Positions 1 to 6,181 of a stretch of DNA of 6,409 bases are shown one piece after another. The notes under the pieces were generated by a model. That model worked only from the letters and a program-made list of their open reading frames with translations, was not told where the DNA came from and did no database searches. The translations under genes and the position numbers were made by a program. This stretch comes from Lachnospiraceae bacterium. Its GTDB lineage: Bacteria; Bacillota; Clostridia; Lachnospirales; Lachnospiraceae. The DNA lies in the NCBI GenBank assembly GCA_016282215.1, contig JAEEKC010000260.1, positions 1 through 6,409 on the forward strand. Reading direction: 5' to 3'. Within the stretch, counting starts at the first letter, position 1; each line of letters starts with the position of its first letter.

Positions 1-560
1 GAGATCAGTTTGTTCAAAAGCTCCGAATCCTCAGCGATCAGGATCGGCACATCAATACGTGCCCTGTTTGCAAGATGGGAAACTTCATCTACTTTCAGTC
101 CGGTGGCCGGATTGATATCCGTGATGATCTTCTCGAAATCCAGAATGATGATCAGTTTTTCACCGATCTTGACAATTCCCGTGGAAACGCCTGCGTCCGC
201 GCCGGAAAGCGTCAGATCCGGCGGCAGCACCTGCGTCCAGGCCACGCGGTGGATCCCCTTGACAGCATCCACATGAAAGGCCATATCCAGATTATTAAAA
301 TTCGTGATGATGAAAAGTCCCTTTTCCTCTGAGCTTCCGAGCTGCAGACAGTTGCGAAGATCGATCGCCGTGATCATCGTATCTCTCGGCATAAAGATCC
401 CCTCAACACTCGGGTGGGCATTGGGAACCGGCGTGACCGGCTGATATAAAATGATCTCCTTTACCTTGGCCACATTGATACCGTAGGAATTGTCATTGAT
501 GGTAAATTCCAGGATCTCCAGTTCGTTTGTTCCGCTTTCCAATAAAATATTTGTATCCAT
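1..560 (-). CDS. cheV: CheV-type chemotaxis coupling protein (CheW-like + receiver), N-terminal 186 residues, cut by window edge
   Basis: The frame opens at ATG (558-560) and stays open to the left edge, giving 186 residues with no stop. Residues about 12-155 read as a CheW-like domain: an 'ELEILEFTIND' first strand, 'YGINVAKVKEI', 'HPSVEGIFMPRD', then 'ITAIDLR'. After a short linker, residues 170-186 begin a receiver domain ('VPILIAEDSELLNKLI'), where E177-D178 match the acidic pair that binds Mg near the phosphorylated Asp. CheW-like plus receiver in that order is the CheV architecture. In the family, CheV couples chemoreceptors to CheA at the inner membrane and is phosphorylated by CheA for adaptation. 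The phosphoacceptor Asp lies outside the window. A strong SD (AGGGAGG, 566-572) sits 5 nt upstream of the start. The gene follows the DUF1934 gene by 17 bp, so it is probably the distal gene of the pyrD operon. A CheW-only protein is unlikely because the receiver start is visible. Confidence 0.93.
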   Translation of the reverse strand, partial: MDTNILLESGTNELEILEFTINDNSYGINVAKVKEIILYQPVTPVPNAHPSVEGIFMPRDTMITAIDLRNCLQLGSSEEKGLFIITNFNNLDMAFHVDAVKGIHRVAWTQVLPPDLTLSGADAGVSTGIVKIGEKLIIILDFEKIITDINPATGLKVDEVSHLANRARIDVPILIAEDSELLNKLI

Positions 561-577
561 ATAACCCTCCCTGTATT

Positions 578-1036
578 TCAAGAATAATCCTCATCCAAAA
601 GTTTCGCACCATCTGCGCGCGGGCTGACACGGATATGGATCCGGCACTGCGCCAGTTCCTCGTAGCCCACCTCTAAGGTATATCCCACATCTAAAATGAT
701 CTTATCTTCTCTTTCCAAGATATCCACTGCTGTCGTATTGATATTCATCATGATCTCCCCGAAGGGGGTCATATAGCAGGTCGAATTCTTTTTATTCTCT
801 TCAAAGAGCATATCCGTATTGACAACGCCCTTTTTATGCAACAAAACTTCGCCCTCTTTGAATTTGATCATGTTCCGGGTGATCTGGTCAAACCCCTCCA
901 TGGCCTCATCATACAGGACATAATGGTAATCGTTCTTTTTATAGTAACTCCCGGCATTGATGATCTCGACCTTGCCGGGCTGCTCATCCTGTGAAAAGTG
1001 CATGCCTTCCACGGATACGAGTACATCCTTTGTCAT
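578..1036 (-). CDS. DUF1934 (YwiB-like) beta-barrel protein of unknown function
   Basis: A 152-residue soluble protein without signal peptide or membrane segment. The N-terminus ('DVLVSVEGMHF'), the central 'NMIKFKEGEVLLHKKGVVNTDMLFE' stretch, and the later 'YMTPFGEIMMNINTTAVDI' followed by 'IILDVGYTLEVG' match the layout of Bacillus YwiB and the DUF1934 family. That family is known as a small calycin-like beta-barrel of about 140-150 residues; its biochemical function is not known to me. The start ATG overlaps the stop of the upstream GntR gene as ATGA (1033-1036), so translation is probably coupled; a GGAG lies about 10 nt upstream inside the regulator's last codons. cheV follows after 17 bp. 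The family name is fairly secure and no role should be inferred beyond operon membership. Confidence 0.85.
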   Translation of the reverse strand: MTKDVLVSVEGMHFSQDEQPGKVEIINAGSYYKKNDYHYVLYDEAMEGFDQITRNMIKFKEGEVLLHKKGVVNTDMLFEENKKNSTCYMTPFGEIMMNINTTAVDILEREDKIILDVGYTLEVGYEELAQCRIHIRVSPRADGAKLLDEDYS

Positions 1037-1698
1037 AAATTCAAATGCTCCATGATCGTCTGCCGCTGGTTTTCGATATGCGTTGCGATTTCTTCCTGCG
1101 CACGGACTGCATCGCGGTCGGCGATGCTCTGGTAGATCTTTCTGTGCTCCTCGATCAGGCGGGTATGATAGGTCGCATCCTTGATATATTCAAAACGGTA
1201 ACGATACATCTGCTCCGCAAGATTGCTGATCATCTGCTCTAATTTCCGGTTGCCGGTAGACCTTATGATCACATCATGCAAGGCCACATCCGCCTTGGTG
1301 ATGGCTGTCATATCCTTCGACGCGGTTGCCGCAGCAAAACTCTCGCATGCTTTTTCAAGCTCTTTCAGTGTTTCCTCATCCATCCGCTCACAGGCGAGCC
1401 TGACGGCAAGCTGTTCCAAAGAAGTACGCACCTGCAGCACGTCCTTTAAGTCCTTCTCGGAAATCTGTGCCACCTGGGCGCCGCGCCGCGGCAGCATGGT
1501 CACAAGCCCCTCGAGCTCGAGTTTCCGGATCGCTTCCCGGACCGGCGTTCTCGACACTCCGAGGCGCTGCGCTAAGTGCAGTTCCATCAGCCGTTCTCCG
1601 GGGGACAGTTTCCCCAGTAAAATCTCCGCCCTCAGTTTCTTAAAAACTACATCTCTCAGCGGTAAAAACGCCTCATCGATCTCATTGATATCCTGCAT
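1033..1698 (-). CDS. GntR-family transcriptional regulator, FadR subfamily (FCD effector domain)
   Basis: A 221-residue DNA-binding regulator. Residues about 13-77 form the GntR winged helix-turn-helix: 'VVFKKLRAEILLGKLSPGERL', then the hallmark 'LAQRLGVSRTPVREAIRKLE' and the wing 'GLVTMLPRRGAQV'. Residues about 83-212 form an all-helical FCD domain. D137, H141, H185 and H207 occupy the positions that bind a metal ion in FCD proteins of this type, so a metal and probably a small carboxylate or similar ligand are expected; the ligand cannot be read from sequence. The ATG (1696-1698) is preceded by AGGTGAGA at 1701-1708. pyrD ends 71 bp upstream with no terminator between, and the DUF1934 start overlaps its stop. 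A palindrome TTGTATACAA at 2981-2990, beside the promoter of this operon, is a plausible binding site and suggests autoregulation (inference). Confidence 0.93.
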   Translation of the reverse strand: MQDINEIDEAFLPLRDVVFKKLRAEILLGKLSPGERLMELHLAQRLGVSRTPVREAIRKLELEGLVTMLPRRGAQVAQISEKDLKDVLQVRTSLEQLAVRLACERMDEETLKELEKACESFAAATASKDMTAITKADVALHDVIIRSTGNRKLEQMISNLAEQMYRYRFEYIKDATYHTRLIEEHRKIYQSIADRDAVRAQEEIATHIENQRQTIMEHLNL

Positions 1699-1769
1699 AT
1701 TCTCACCTGTTCATACTTTCCCGGCTCCATCTCTTGCCGTATACTTTTTCCCGATATGGTTGTATTCCC

Positions 1770-2678
1770 TCATTCCACGCATCCGATCAGCTCTGTTATG
1801 TCCTCAATCTTCTGCTCTTCCATAAAACGACTCATCCCCTCGATGGTCTCGATCGTCACATAAGGATTGATAAAATTCATGGCGCCGATAGCTACGGCAC
1901 TGGCCCCCGCCATCATAAATTCCACAGCATCCTCCCAGCCGGCAATGCCGCCCATGCCGATCACCGGGATCGATACCGCATGGGAAACCTGATACACCAT
2001 CCTGACCGCTACCGGCTTGATGGCCGGTCCGGACAGTCCTCCGGTTTTGTTAGCAAGTGCAAACTTTCTTCTGTGGATGTCGATCTTCATTCCCGTAATG
2101 GTATTGATCAGGGATACCGCATCCGCACCGGCTGCCTCCGCTGCCCTGGCCATTTCCGCGATATCCGTTACATTCGGGGAAAGCTTCATGATCACGGGCT
2201 GCTTTGCCTTCTTTTTGATCTCGGTGGTGATCCGGGTAAGGGCATCGGTATTCTGCCCGAAGGCGATGGCTCCCTCTTTGACATTCGGGCAGGAAACATT
2301 GATCTCCAGCATATCCACCCTGTCTTCGCCAGCCAGCCTTTCAACAACCTCCACATAATCCTCTATGCTCTTTCCGCAGACATTCACGATCACCTTCGTA
2401 TCCGGATAGTCCTTCAAAAAAGCAAGGTCTCTTTCGATAAAGGTATCGATCCCGGGATTCTGCAGTCCGATGGCATTGAGCATGCCGCCATAGGTTTCCG
2501 CGACCCTCGGGGTTTCATTCCCCTGCCAGGGAATGTTCGCAACGCCTTTCGTTACCACTGCACCAAGTTTGTTTAGATCAACAAATTCTCCGTATTCCAT
2601 GCCGCTGCCGAAGGTTCCCGACGCGGTCATCACGGGATTTTGAAAAGTCACTCCCGCTATGGTTACTTCTGTTTTCAA
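1770..2678 (-). CDS. pyrD: Dihydroorotate dehydrogenase B (NAD+), catalytic subunit
   Basis: A 302-residue FMN-dependent TIM-barrel enzyme that oxidises dihydroorotate to orotate, the fourth step of UMP synthesis, in the cytoplasm. The N-terminus ('NPVMTASGTFGSGMEYG'), K44 in 'VVTKG', and 'MLNAIGLQNPG' (66-76) are class 1 signatures. C130 in 'NVSCPNVKEG' is the catalytic base; Cys marks class 1 enzymes, against Ser in class 2. K165 in 'VIMKLSPN' and the FMN-phosphate segment 'GMGGIAGWEDAVEF' (241-254) to 'AIGAMNF' (263-269) are present. The overall pattern is class 1B, which normally works with the FAD/2Fe-2S subunit PyrK so that NAD+ is the acceptor; no pyrK is in the window. The start is TTG (2676-2678), chosen because GAAAGGA lies 9 nt upstream and the family N-terminus begins here. 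It follows the small YolD-like gene by 16 bp and is followed by the GntR gene. Confidence 0.96.
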   Translation of the reverse strand: MKTEVTIAGVTFQNPVMTASGTFGSGMEYGEFVDLNKLGAVVTKGVANIPWQGNETPRVAETYGGMLNAIGLQNPGIDTFIERDLAFLKDYPDTKVIVNVCGKSIEDYVEVVERLAGEDRVDMLEINVSCPNVKEGAIAFGQNTDALTRITTEIKKKAKQPVIMKLSPNVTDIAEMARAAEAAGADAVSLINTITGMKIDIHRRKFALANKTGGLSGPAIKPVAVRMVYQVSHAVSIPVIGMGGIAGWEDAVEFMMAGASAVAIGAMNFINPYVTIETIEGMSRFMEEQKIEDITELIGCVE

Positions 2679-2687
2679 AATCGTATT

Positions 2688-2694
2688 TCCTTTC
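2688..2694 (-). promoter_or_regulatory. Shine-Dalgarno sequence fixing the pyrD TTG start
   Basis: GAAAGGA on the minus strand, 9 nt upstream of the TTG at 2676-2678 and directly after the TAA (2695-2697) of the preceding small gene. No ATG or GTG near this site gives the family N-terminus, so this site decides the TTG start. Ribosomes ending on the small gene could reload here, so the two genes are likely translationally linked. Confidence 0.75.
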
Positions 2695-2910
2695 TTATAT
2701 ATCTTCGATCGGATGTCCCTGCTCTGATATCAGTATCTTTTCAAGACTTGACTTTGCCTCATCTTCCACAAGCTCACTGTACCCCTGCAGTGCCGCAAAG
2801 GGTGCGAACTGCGCCGCCCTGTCATGCAGTGACATCTGCGGCCTTGTTTTTGACTGATGATGCGGCAGGTCGATGATATCGGCATATTCCGTTTCTGCTC
2901 TTTGGTCCAT
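2695..2910 (-). CDS. Small Y-family-polymerase-associated protein, short YolD-like variant
   Basis: A 71-residue soluble protein. Its centre reads 'DIIDLPHHQSKTRPQMSL' followed by 'HDRAAQFAPFAALQGYSE'. I recognise this as the N-terminal motif of small clostridial proteins encoded next to UvrX/UmuC-type polymerases, often labelled YolD-like. YolD proteins have been proposed to play a UmuD-like accessory role; that is a prediction for the family, not a demonstrated function. Longer relatives continue with a helical region and a C-terminal YolD domain. Here the protein stops about 30 residues after the motif, with an acidic tail ('SELVEDEAKSSLEK'), so it is a minimal or truncated form. ATG at 2908-2910 has a weak AGGT about 9 nt upstream. 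It lies just downstream of the polymerase gene but behind its own promoter, and 16 bp ahead of pyrD. The family assignment is from memory of the motif. Confidence 0.75.
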   Translation of the reverse strand: MDQRAETEYADIIDLPHHQSKTRPQMSLHDRAAQFAPFAALQGYSELVEDEAKSSLEKILISEQGHPIEDI

Positions 2911-2935
2911 GTGATTTACCTGATTTATTGATATG

Positions 2936-2953
2936 ATACTATTATCTTAGTAT
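2936..2953. repeat. Inverted repeat overlapping the -10 and start region of the internal promoter
   Basis: ATACTA (2936-2941) and TAGTAT (2948-2953) form 6-bp perfect arms around a 6-bp centre, with further partial symmetry outside (GAT / ATC offset by a few bases). The dyad overlaps the proposed -10 and predicted transcription start, a position where a repressor would block initiation. It may also be a chance result of AT-rich sequence. Confidence 0.35.
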
Positions 2954-2977
2954 ATCATTGTTCCTACAAAAAAACAA
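2949..2977 (-). promoter_or_regulatory. Sigma-A-like promoter for the yolD-like/pyrD/gntR/DUF1934/cheV operon
   Basis: On the minus strand, a -35 of TTGTTT (2972-2977) is separated by exactly 17 bp from a -10 of TATACT (2949-2954, 5 of 6 to consensus). Predicted initiation near 2942 leaves a leader of about 30 nt before the ATG at 2910. The gap between the polymerase stop and the next gene (83 bp) holds no terminator, so read-through from upstream is also possible. The leader is too short for a PyrR-type attenuator. Confidence 0.6.
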
Positions 2978-2980
2978 TCC

Positions 2981-2990
2981 TTGTATACAA
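2981..2990. promoter_or_regulatory. Candidate GntR/FCD operator: perfect palindrome TTGTATACAA
   Basis: A perfect 10-bp palindrome between the polymerase stop codon (2994-2996) and the -35 hexamer (2972-2977), centred about 43 bp upstream of the predicted start. GntR-family operators follow a GT-spacer-AC dyad, and FadR-subfamily sites often have the form t-GTa-tAC-a, which this fits. The only DNA-binding protein in the window is the FCD-type GntR regulator encoded in the operon this promoter would drive, so it is the natural candidate. Binding is an inference. Confidence 0.5.
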
Positions 2991-2993
2991 TCT

Positions 2994-4574
2994 CTACGCC
3001 TTATGTCCGCCCACCTGTCCGTTCCTGGCGATGGTGGTTGCACCCTCTTCTAAGTTCATGCCTTTCAGGACCGCATTTTTCCCGAACCGCTCCTGCAAAG
3101 ATACAATGGCGAGCTGCATTCTCCGCTCTTTTTCGTCTGCCTCTCTGGCTGCTTTTTCTTCCTTCTCTTTTGCCGCATAATCCGTAAACAGATCCAACTG
3201 CTGCGGCTCCTGACTCGGAATCTCACTTCTCAGGATAATGCCGGCGGCTACCACATAAGCGCGCCGGACGGTCAGGTTTTCGGATACGATCCGGTCGTAC
3301 AGCCGGATCACCGCATCCACGATCTTTCTGGTAGACGAGGTATATTCCGGCAGATTCTCCGTCCCATGGGCCATCTTCGGCATGGGCCTGCCATAGGGAT
3401 CCATGGCGACCTCGCCGGTGTAAAGTTGTCCGGTTGCGGTAACTAGATAGGTGGAATTTTTCCAGCTGCTGCCTGCCTTTTCCAATGTCAGGGAATCCTT
3501 ATCATAGCCCACCGTCAGCACCATCTGCTTTGTCACCAGACCTTTTTTGACCAGATCAAGGACCAATAGTTCCGTCATCTCCCGCACGATCAGCCTGCCC
3601 TTTTCCTTGGAATAGGGCTCCGAGAGAACCTGTCCGGAGGAAATAGAATTGGTCTGGGGACGGTAGGATGTGATCAGATCCATGGTGGTGGGCTCCCAGC
3701 CCCATGCATGATCGATGAGCAGTTCCGCATTGATGCCGAAAGCCTGATACAGTCTGTTTTCCCCCGCCTCGGACAGTGAAGCCCTGGCAATGTCTCCCAT
3801 GGTGTAGATCCCCATAGCGGCCAGTTTTTTCGCATAGCCGCGCCCCACACGCCAAAAATCCGTCAGCGGTTTGTGGCACCAAAGAAGGCTGCGGTAGCTC
3901 CGCTCCGTCAATTCTGCGATCCGCACGCCGTCCGCATCAGCTTCCATATGCTTGGCCACTACGTCCATGGCGACTTTTGCCAGATACATATTTGTCCCGA
4001 TGCCCGCCGTGGCGGTGATCCCGGTATTATGCAGCACATCCCGTACCATGGTCAGGGCCATCTCGTGCGGAGTCGTCTGATAGGTATCCAGATAGGCCGT
4101 CACATCGATAAACACTTCATCAATGGAATAGACATGGATATCCTCCGGTGCCACATACTGCAGATAGATCGCGTAGATGTCCGTACTGTATTTTTCATAA
4201 AGCCGCATCCTGGGGGGCGCAACGATATAGGAAAGCTCGAAAGCCGGATCTTCTGCCAGCTTCCCTGCGTCATCGCTGCTGCCGGAAAAATGATACTCCC
4301 CGTCCTCGCCTTTTTGCAAAAGTCCCTTTGCTGCCGCAGCGCCAAGCCGCTGCCGGTTGACCTGGGCGACCTTTGTCACCACTTCAAACAGTCTCGCCCT
4401 GCCGGAGATGCCGCAGGCTTTCAGGGACGGCGAGACTGCCAGGCAGATGGTTTTTTCCGTGCGGGAAGGATCCGCCACCACCAGGTTTGTGGTCAGCGGA
4501 TCCAGCCCGCGCTCCTGACACTCCACGCTGGCATAGAAACTCTTTAAATCAATTGCGATGTAACTCCGTTCCAT
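2994..4574 (-). CDS. Y-family translesion DNA polymerase (UvrX/UmuC-like)
   Basis: A 526-residue error-prone polymerase that would extend past damaged template at stalled forks. The N-terminal palm starts 'YIAIDLKSFYASVE': D9 is the first catalytic carboxylate and Y14 the predicted steric gate against ribonucleotides. D152-E153 in 'HVYSIDEVFIDV' are the other metal ligands. The thumb/HhH region is near 235-265 ('DFWRVGRGYAKKLAAMGIY') and the little finger about 305-450. 'QLDLF' (459-463) is a clear beta-clamp binding motif. Residues about 467-495 are a charged, coiled-coil-like helix, followed by a conserved-looking tail ('GKNAVLKGMNLEEGATTI'). An insertion at about 75-115 between fingers and the catalytic 'SIDE' makes it longer than Bacillus UvrX (about 420), which is usual for the clostridial branch as I recall it. 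K11 instead of the second Asp of DinB points to the UvrX/UmuC side. It starts 5 bp after the Nnr stop with little SD, suggesting translational coupling. Confidence 0.93.
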   Translation of the reverse strand: MERSYIAIDLKSFYASVECQERGLDPLTTNLVVADPSRTEKTICLAVSPSLKACGISGRARLFEVVTKVAQVNRQRLGAAAAKGLLQKGEDGEYHFSGSSDDAGKLAEDPAFELSYIVAPPRMRLYEKYSTDIYAIYLQYVAPEDIHVYSIDEVFIDVTAYLDTYQTTPHEMALTMVRDVLHNTGITATAGIGTNMYLAKVAMDVVAKHMEADADGVRIAELTERSYRSLLWCHKPLTDFWRVGRGYAKKLAAMGIYTMGDIARASLSEAGENRLYQAFGINAELLIDHAWGWEPTTMDLITSYRPQTNSISSGQVLSEPYSKEKGRLIVREMTELLVLDLVKKGLVTKQMVLTVGYDKDSLTLEKAGSSWKNSTYLVTATGQLYTGEVAMDPYGRPMPKMAHGTENLPEYTSSTRKIVDAVIRLYDRIVSENLTVRRAYVVAAGIILRSEIPSQEPQQLDLFTDYAAKEKEEKAAREADEKERRMQLAIVSLQERFGKNAVLKGMNLEEGATTIARNGQVGGHKA

Positions 4575-4579
4575 AATAA

Positions 4580-6073
4580 TTAATCCATATCTTCCAGTTT
4601 ATGAATCACCGCAGGCAGATTCGCCACCGTATCGCTTGCGATCATACTCACCGAACCCATCTGCTCCTGGGCCAGTTCCCCGGCTCTGCCGTTTATAAAG
4701 GCGCCTGCTGCCGTGGCAAGCAAAAGATCCTCGCCATATGCCAGAACAGCCGATAAAACGCCCGAGAGCACATCCCCGCTGCCGGCGGTTGCCATTCCTG
4801 CGCAGCCCGCATCCGTCAGATATGTTTGCTTTCCGTCCGTCACGATGGTCGCCGGACCTTTGAGAAGCAGTGTCACGTTCATTTCAGCCGCATAGGCCTC
4901 CGCCTTTGCGATGGGCGAAGTCAATATTTCTTCGATACTCTCTCCGGTCAGTCTTGAAAACTCTTTGATATGTGGCGTCAAAACAAGCTGACATGACGCC
5001 GACCGGATCTTCTCTGCGGGCATTTTTGCAAGCAGCGTCAGCCCGTCTGCATCCACGATCAGCCTGCCCTTGTAATTTGCCAGCAGCCAGGACAACACCT
5101 GCTGCGCTCCCTGCCCTGTTCCGATCCCCATGCCGAATGCGACTGTCTTTACATTGGCGGTCAGATTCTGTATTTCTTCTTCGGAAAACGCAATCTCACC
5201 CTCGTCGTCACTTAAGGGAAATGCCGTGCTTTCTAAAATCAGCGGCAGGATATCTTTGCAGATACAACGCGGCAGGGCAAGTTTGACAACTCCTGCACCT
5301 GCGCGCATAGCTGCATTTGCCATGGCAGCCAGCCGTATGGCACCGCTGTATTTTTCGCTGCCGCCGATCAGCGCCACATAACCGTAAGTTCCTTTATTGG
5401 AATGATTCTTCCTCGGGCGGAAGATCTGACGGATATCCGCCTCTTCGATCAGGGAAATTGTTCTCTCAACCGGAGTGATCCCGATATCGACATTGACTTT
5501 TTTCTTCATCACATCCTTTGCCATCTGCAAAAAATGCCCGGGCTGAAAACCTCCCACGGAAACAGTCAGATCCGATTGCACGCAAAGATCCGTCATGCCC
5601 GTATCACCGTTTAAGCCGCTGTTGATATCCACGGATATGACATAGGCGCCGCTTTGGTTGATCGCTTCGATCACACTGCGGACATCGCCGCGGACCGATC
5701 CGTGAAACCCGGTGCCGAGGATACAGTCTGCGATGGTGCCAAAGCGCTCGAGGGACATTCCTTCTTCCCAATGGCTAACGTAAATTCCGGCTTCCCGGCA
5801 TTTCTGAAAATAATAAGCGCCATCCTCGGAGAACTTCTCCGACAGCAGGATGATCTCACATTCGATCCCGTCTTCCTGCAAAAGAGAGGCTATGACATAG
5901 CCGTCTCCCGCATTATTGCCGCTGCCGCATACGACCGCCACCGGCGGCTTCCAGGAAGCCGCAGCATAAATCCCCTTCCCGGCACGCAGCATCAGCTCCC
6001 TGCCCGGTATCCCGCCTGCGATGGTCGCAGCGTCACTTTTTCTCATGTTTTCTACGGATAATATATGAAGCAT
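4580..6073 (-). CDS. nnr: Bifunctional NAD(P)H-hydrate epimerase / ADP-dependent NAD(P)HX dehydratase
   Basis: A 497-residue metabolite-repair enzyme of the YjeF family that recycles damaged, hydrated NAD(P)H. Residues about 1-205 are the epimerase, interconverting R- and S-NAD(P)HX, with the Rossmann motif 'CGSGNNAGDGYV' (49-60) and 'SVDINSGLNGDTG' (147-159). Residues about 225-495 are the ribokinase-like dehydratase, which converts S-NAD(P)HX to NAD(P)H using ADP (or ATP). It shows 'NKGTYGYVALIGGSEKYSGA' (226-245), 'VDADGL' (340-345), 'LTPHIKEFSRL' (365-375), 'LLKGPATIV', and 'GMATAGSGDVLSG' with catalytic D434. The usual 'LMExA' helix of the epimerase reads 'LMLRAG' (28-33) and the linker to the Rossmann motif is short. 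The ATG (6071-6073) has GGGGG 6 nt upstream and a good promoter about 36 bp upstream. The polymerase gene follows by 5 bp. Confidence 0.95.
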   Translation of the reverse strand: MLHILSVENMRKSDAATIAGGIPGRELMLRAGKGIYAAASWKPPVAVVCGSGNNAGDGYVIASLLQEDGIECEIILLSEKFSEDGAYYFQKCREAGIYVSHWEEGMSLERFGTIADCILGTGFHGSVRGDVRSVIEAINQSGAYVISVDINSGLNGDTGMTDLCVQSDLTVSVGGFQPGHFLQMAKDVMKKKVNVDIGITPVERTISLIEEADIRQIFRPRKNHSNKGTYGYVALIGGSEKYSGAIRLAAMANAAMRAGAGVVKLALPRCICKDILPLILESTAFPLSDDEGEIAFSEEEIQNLTANVKTVAFGMGIGTGQGAQQVLSWLLANYKGRLIVDADGLTLLAKMPAEKIRSASCQLVLTPHIKEFSRLTGESIEEILTSPIAKAEAYAAEMNVTLLLKGPATIVTDGKQTYLTDAGCAGMATAGSGDVLSGVLSAVLAYGEDLLLATAAGAFINGRAGELAQEQMGSVSMIASDTVANLPAVIHKLEDMD

Positions 6074-6108
6074 GGAATACCCCCGATCAGAATTGTTTTG
6101 ACCTTATT

Positions 6109-6137
6109 ATCATAGTATTTTACCGTCCCCATGACAA
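6109..6137 (-). promoter_or_regulatory. Sigma-A promoter for nnr and the polymerase gene
   Basis: On the minus strand, TTGTCA (6132-6137, 5 of 6 to TTGACA), a 17-bp spacer, and TATGAT (6109-6114, 5 of 6 to TATAAT). Predicted initiation near 6102 gives a leader of about 28 nt to the nnr ATG. It lies 15 bp beyond the terminator at 6152-6181, so the nnr unit is insulated from upstream transcription. Confidence 0.72.
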
Positions 6138-6151
6138 CCCTTCTGCATACG

Positions 6152-6181
6152 AAAAACCCGGCTGGGGATCAGCCGGGTTTT
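6152..6181 (-). terminator. Intrinsic terminator, strongest on the minus strand
   Basis: AAAACCCGGCT and AGCCGGGTTTT (6171-6181 and 6153-6163 in plus coordinates) are perfect 11-bp arms around a 7-nt loop. Read on the minus strand the stem ends in five T residues (6152-6156); on the plus strand the run is four. This implies a transcript entering from the right of the window, most simply a minus-strand gene ending upstream of nnr, though a bidirectional role is possible. Confidence 0.88.

Noticed and set aside
10..332. Plus-strand open frames opposite cheV
   Set aside because: The minus strand gives a clean CheW-like plus receiver protein with a strong SD; the plus frames are shadows.
1699..1769. 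Terminator or promoter between pyrD and gntR
   Set aside because: No stable stem followed by T-run and no convincing -35/-10 pair was found; treated as an intra-operon spacer.
1223..1825. Plus-strand open frame (200 codons) opposite the GntR gene
   Set aside because: It is Ser/Leu-rich antisense of a well-supported winged-helix regulator and has no independent signals.
1734..2576. Long plus-strand open frame (280 codons) opposite pyrD
   Set aside because: It is antisense to a clear pyrD; its His/Arg-rich composition is that of a mirror frame, and it has no SD or domain.
2957..2978. ATTGTT/AACAAT inverted repeat with a T-run as a terminator for the polymerase gene
   Set aside because: The stem is only 6 bp and AT-rich, and the T-run lies in the loop rather than after the stem, so it is not a credible intrinsic terminator.
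2911..2993. PyrR-binding attenuator or LexA box in the gap before the yolD-like/pyrD operon
   Set aside because: The leader is only about 30 nt with no terminator/antiterminator pair, and no GAAC-N4-GTTC element is present.
3873..4547. Plus-strand open frame (224 codons) opposite the polymerase gene
   Set aside because: It is antisense to the catalytic part of the polymerase, low-complexity, and has no SD.
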